Origin: Isoetes taiwanensis
Lineage: Eukaryota; Streptophyta; Lycopodiopsida; Isoetales; Isoetaceae
Length of the DNA: 64,000 bases
Assembly: GCA_021234155.1 (NCBI GenBank)
Contig: JAJEKV010000002.1
Coordinates: 4,599,795-4,663,794 of the forward strand
Direction of reading: 5' to 3'
The position numbers and the translations under genes are program-made. Shown piece by piece: positions 59,805 to 64,000 of the stretch (position 1 is the first letter of the stretch; every line of letters starts with the position of its first letter). Under the pieces are notes generated by a model. That model saw nothing but the letters and a program-made list of their open reading frames with translations, was not told the DNA's origin and searched no databases.

Positions 59805-61392
59805 GTCTATGTATACATTTAGCAATGATGGATTAGGATCATATTATAAACATTATAAGCAACAAATGTATATACTTTATGTTCAAAGAGCTAGATATGA
59901 AACAAGAAACACCATATGCTATGTTGCTTGCTGAAATAGGATTCCATTAGAGGTTGTAGTGTTGTATCAAAAGTTAGAATTTTGCAGGACTAAACTGCTA
60001 GAAGCTTCCTCATCTTGCTCTCTTCAATTTAAAAGCAAAAAAGATAAAAATACAGTCATATGAATCAAAGAGAGAGGAGCAAAATTTCTATGGCAGAATC
60101 CCCCAAGAGTCACAAGTCTATAATATCCACCATATATAGAGGCATACCCCCCTTATACAGTGAATCCCCCTTGGCGTTGCCGCGCATAAGTTGTTGCGCG
60201 TAAGTATGGGCATGCATTCATATCAAAGCAAATTATCAAAGATAGTATGAAGGCCTAATCATCTAAGGAAATAAAAAATCTAGATTATTATCTAACGAAA
60301 AATATGCTTTGTAACATACTTTTTGTTTTTGTTGTTGCTTTAAGAACTTAGAACTTGAACACACAACACATTTTCACACACACTAAACATTGAAATAAAA
60401 ATGTAATTGGACATACGATGAATTTAACAATAAAAAATTGACTTAGTGATACACACATCATGAATACTAATTGCGAGCAAGGGTGGATTTTTATAGGTGA
60501 TACAAATTTGTGTATTTCATCTTGATTTTCCATCTTGGTTAGAGTTTAGGATTTACAGGTTTAGGATTTATTATATCACAACTCCTCAAGAGGATGAAAC
60601 ATGCAACTCATAAGTGACCAAGTAATGAAACATAACAACCATGGTAACACATCACCATGAATGTCGTTAGATATGGAGTCACAACTACGCAATAAATCTA
60701 TAGATTCTGAACTTGGAAACAATTCCAATGGATTGAGTTGCTATAGATTTTATTGTTATTAGAGATATAAAAGTTTGAAGGCATAGATATACTAAATTAA
60801 TGCAATTCGGAAATAAACAATTTCCTTTGAAATGAGTGAACTTAAAGTAAAATAAATCTTGACATACAATTAAACTTCATACAAAATAAATCTTCAATCA
60901 CACACTTATATCACAAATGCCTAAACCCTAAGTTTTGAGATTGTTTGTTTCGTGACTCATTTGATTCAATGATTTTCCACAGGAGGGACATCATAAAGGA
61001 AAGAGTAATCAATCATATTCATCAATGGTGTCAATGCTCAAAGCTCCATATTCCGTTATATCTATATATTCCATGTGGCCACGACTAATGCCCGGCATCA
61101 CCGGGCACACGTTTCTAGTAAGTGGTTATTATCTTTACATCCTTTGCTTTATGATTTCTTGGTAGAGTTGGCTTATTTTCACGGATTTAAGTCCTTAAGT
61201 CATGTCAGATTAGGGTCCATAATCTAAGTTGTTGTAATCTTTACATCCCCTTTTGCTCTATGAGTTCTTCATTGAGTTGGCTTATTTTCACGGACTTGAG
61301 AATCTTCGAGAGAAAAGATAACCTATCATTGTTGACTATAATAAATTGTTTTAGCCAGATGTTCATGCTATCGAGTTAACAGGGGAAAGTGA

Positions 61393-61653
61393 TTGGAGGA
61401 ACATCTCACTGATGGGTTGTGGACATTCAGCAATATGTTATGTAAGGAAGCACAAAGAATGCCCAATGAGGCTGTATTGTTTTTGACATCCCATACCATT
61501 ACAAAATCTAGCTTGGATTACGTAACGGAAAAAGCTGCTACTTTACAAAGAATTGAGTTTGGTTCATTTTGCACCACAATTGACGGAGAGCAATCAAAAT
61601 GGCTTGGAAAATTACTTCATACAAGAGTTTGGATAGTCTTCCCAATGCCTTAG
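61393..61653 (+). CDS. unrecognised ORF, protein-like, 86 codons
   Basis: The frame reads EEHLTDGLWTFSNMLCKEAQ, then VLFLTSHTITKSSLDYVTEK and AATLQRIEFGSFCTTIDGEQ. Composition and codon use look like genuine protein, in contrast to the AT-rich surroundings. No domain is recognised, and no splice partners were established. It may be a single remaining exon of a decayed gene. Confidence 0.35.
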   Translation: MEEHLTDGLWTFSNMLCKEAQRMPNEAVLFLTSHTITKSSLDYVTEKAATLQRIEFGSFCTTIDGEQSKWLGKLLHTRVWIVFPMP

Positions 61654-62175
61654 CCCCCTTCCCCCCAAACCCCAAAAACAAAATGAAAAAAATACATGTA
61701 TGCAGCAAAAGGACCCACTTTTAATACATGTGGCAAATACAATAGAGCTCCTTTAATTTGCAATGAAGTTATGCTTACAAGAAATTTATTGCGGCGGCCT
61801 TGGCCGCCACGAACATTTCTCTTCCCTGACTTCCCTATGCTTAAAAAGGCGAGTCGATAGAGAGGAATAGTAAAGAGGAATTTATGCAGTAAAGCTAATT
61901 TCCCTTAGAGCTCCATTGCCAGCCTGCGCATAAACCTCTGGCGCAAAAAGCTAGTGAGATATCATTCAATCTACGCATTAAGTTGAAGCGAGAACCTTGA
62001 TCTAGGGATTTCCATGCCAAAATGATCTGCCAGAACCAAATCCAGGAACCAAACCCAGAGGCTGAATCCACGGAGCAACCTTGGGTAGGGTATTACAACT
62101 TAAATTTAAACACTACTATAATGGCACAAATATTACAAATGTGGTGTTTACAGGATCCCATATCAGCCTAGGCAT
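61654..62175. other. no gene recognised
   Basis: A C-rich/A-rich run near 61655-61690 and a palindrome TGCGGCGGCCTTGGCCGCCA near 61790 are the only notable features. Confidence 0.35.
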
Positions 62176-62650
62176 TCAACGAACTTCCAGATCCTCCATA
62201 GACGCAGTAGCTACACTGCTATGGGATTCTTCATTCCAGAATGAGCACCTCCGGCCGATCCGATTCTTCCATATCCGGCTAAACACGAGCTCTGGGATTT
62301 CAAATTTTCCTTCCAGCATTTCCACCATAGAAGAGATCGAAGGTCTGGCATCTGGATCATACTGAACGCAGAGAGCCGCAGTTCTGATGACTCTTTTCGC
62401 CTCTTTCATATCCGTTAGACCCACAAGCCATCAATCTGTAAGCTGCAGGCCCAAATTTCTTCCGATTCTCTTCTCTAGTTGTTAAGACGCTTAAAATTTC
62501 GAGCAGAAAAACCCCAAATCCATACACATTGCTTTTTTCTGTTATGAATCCTCCTGAAAACCATTCCGGTGTTAAATAGCCTCCTGTTCCACTTAAGTTG
62601 ATCAACAAAGGTCTGATCTCTGTTTATTATTTTAGGTGCTTGGGCGGATT
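62176..62650 (-). pseudogene. receptor-like kinase fragment (kinase C-lobe), broken
   Basis: Plant receptor kinase C-lobe motifs appear on the minus strand. They are KIINRDQTFVDQL (activation loop start), GTGGYLTPEWFSGGFITEKS (subdomain VIII, with PEW as in G-type lectin and LRK10-like kinases), and NVYGFGVFLLEILS (subdomain IX, with N in place of the usual D). Further on are TAALCVQYDPDARPSISSMV (subdomain XI, with the RP motif) and EMLEGKFEIPE. At least two frameshifts (near 62600 and 62420) break it, and the N-lobe, catalytic loop and extracellular part are missing. It ends at 62176 after a serine-rich tail. Confidence 0.75.
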
Positions 62651-62759
62651 GCCATGTTTCCCCTTCTTCTGGTCGCCTTAAGACTAATAAATTGCAAATT
62701 AGAGATGCAAATTTATTTGTGCAAATCTTCTCAATCGATTTCTTCAAAGGGTTTCTTCA

Positions 62760-63530
62760 ATTCGCATAGCAAATTGCTTATGGACTTGCTATGAAAAATC
62801 GACCAGAGCTTTTCTGGTCTGCCCAAATTGCAGTATTGCAATCTTTGCTGGTCTTAGCGTATCAGGCACCACTGATTACCCCCCTTTTTATCTCAGATTT
62901 GATCTGTCACTGCAGTTTTTCAACTCGCAAATTGCTAAAGAGTGCAGTTTTGTTGCATGCCCGACCACTAGCGAAAAGATGAAGCCTAGCTAGTTAGTGC
63001 CAGCACTAGCGTTGTCTCGTCCTATCGTGTATCTTGGAATGAGAATAAATGCAGCTTTTCGATCTTGGATCTTGAAGATCGTTATCAGACCACGCGTCTC
63101 CCATACGCGGCTGCATCTGAGAGAACTCGATATTAAGAAAAATACGTGTCTCTGCCACAATCCTAACAAAGGCGGCGGAGAAAAAATAGAAGTGCAGAAC
63201 AAAAAAAAAAAAAAAAATTAAAGACTTATTTATATATGTGTAGATAAGTGCTACTACCATATGATTAACACTTGGTGAAATGTGTGACCTTGACGGATCT
63301 TATTGTTTTACAAACTTGCATCTATGATATAAATATATGTGCAAGATTAGTTGTACTAAAACTTTATAATGATAATGATGTACAATTTGTTTTGATAGAA
63401 GCGCATTTCCTAATGGCCAAGGATAAGTGTCCAGACATGGGTGCTAGAAACATTGAATTCTTTCAGTCTTGTTCGGAGTAGACATCCGACTTTATATGGC
63501 AAGCATGTTAGGACTGTTGTAGTCTCATCA
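62760..63530. other. no gene recognised
   Basis: Contains an A-run at 63201-63217. Open frames on both strands lack recognisable domains. Confidence 0.35.
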
Positions 63531-63531
63531 A

Positions 63532-64000
63532 TTGGATAAGACGCTTAACACATGTCTCATTGCCTTGATCCCTAAGGTTAAGGAACCTATTATAATCTCT
63601 CATGGGAGGTCGATTACCTTGCTGCTAGTAGTGTACAGGATCATAGTGAAGGCATATGCAGAAGAGATAAAGAGGATTTTGACAATCTCATTTAGTAAAG
63701 AGCAGGCTGGCTTTTTGCTTGGCAGATATATTCAGATATATAGCTGCGGCTTATGAGGGCATGTATTGAGAAGGAAAGCTGGTCAGAGAGCAGTGTAACT
63801 CAAATTGGATTTCGCAAAAGCCTATCATAGTGTCTCATGGTTGTTCCTCTGTCACATGATGGACAAACTAGGTTTTGGTCCTCCAGTCCCCTTGGTTCAT
63901 TCCCTAGACGTTGGCCGAGACTAAGATTTTAGCGTTTCACATTGCACGAGCCTTGGCATGTTGGGTCATCTGGAAAGGCATGTGCCACCTAGTGTTTAGA
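63532..64000 (+). mobile_element. LINE reverse-transcriptase fragment, cut by window edge
   Basis: The frame reads LNTCLIALIPKVKEPIIISH, GRSITLLLVVYRIIVKAYAE and SKEQAGFLLGRYI, the start of the L1-type RT domain (LIPK...P.....RPISL....YKI..K..A......S..Q..F..GR.I). After a stop, KLDFAKAYHSVSWLFL near 63810 corresponds to RT motif A (LDF.KAYD.V.W.FL) with the catalytic Asp replaced by His. Both changes show it is dead. Confidence 0.85.

Larger units (their letters stand above)
55994..61392. other. mostly non-coding; tandem pairs at 58545 and 59571
   Basis: No recognisable gene. One exon-like block at about 56230-56368 (plus strand) reads NTIAVTIGHANALLQSLKSP then FVNVSKQSEAEQSIGE and ends at a gtaagg donor. 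It has no recognised family and no convincing partner exon. The remaining open frames are short and AT-rich. Confidence 0.35.

Overview
This is nuclear DNA from a land plant, most likely a seed plant with a large, repeat-rich genome. The evidence is spliced genes with GT-AG introns, plant-specific families (dirigent, DUF2921, plant-type BAP31-like), degenerate Ty1/copia and LINE retrotransposons, and long stretches with no coding signal. A gymnosperm would fit the mix of sparse genes, many decayed LINEs and 1-kb introns, but the sequence does not prove it. Real genes are few. All three recognised families in the first 20 kb lie on the minus strand. | Layout. 1-9 kb: mostly non-coding, with an unrecognised acidic minus-strand ORF pair (998-1632) and two copies of a 135-bp repeat carrying a hairpin (4862, 8324). 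9.0-12.15 kb: a decayed plus-strand copia element with its polypurine tract and probable 3' LTR. 12.5-13.05 kb: a dirigent gene with one frameshift. 14.66-16.51 kb: a complete four-exon BAP31-like ER membrane protein gene, reconstructed here from splice sites. 18.2-19.5 kb: a broken DUF2921 gene. 20.6-24.5 kb: an unrecognised multi-exon gene that contains a 3.1-kb tandem array repeating one of its exons. | 26.4-43.9 kb is a nest of transposable elements. Two LTRs of one family lie at 27861-28653 (followed by a tRNA primer-binding site) and at 40687-43912 (preceded by a polypurine tract and split by a LINE). They bracket about 12 kb without pol. Inside are a young non-autonomous TR-GAG element with 174-bp LTRs and a 5-bp target duplication (34924-37759), an orphan HSP90 first exon (37841), a GC-rich ORF (32 kb) and two membrane-protein-like exons (33 kb). 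| 43.9-49.4 kb: a SET-domain-like fragment, then minus-strand LINE copies that each begin and end at long (GA)n arrays, then a plus-strand LINE. 49.96-54.56 kb: a large, nearly intact copia element lacking its 5' end, abutting a LINE (54.56-55.99 kb) that ends in poly-A. 56-64 kb: largely non-coding, with an unrecognised ORF (61.4 kb), a broken receptor-kinase fragment (62.2-62.6 kb) and the start of another LINE reverse transcriptase at the right edge. | The most notable signals are LINEs apparently targeted to GA microsatellites, a possible gene-fragment-carrying LARD element, the intragenic exon array, and many two-copy tandem duplications of 43-120 bp across the window.
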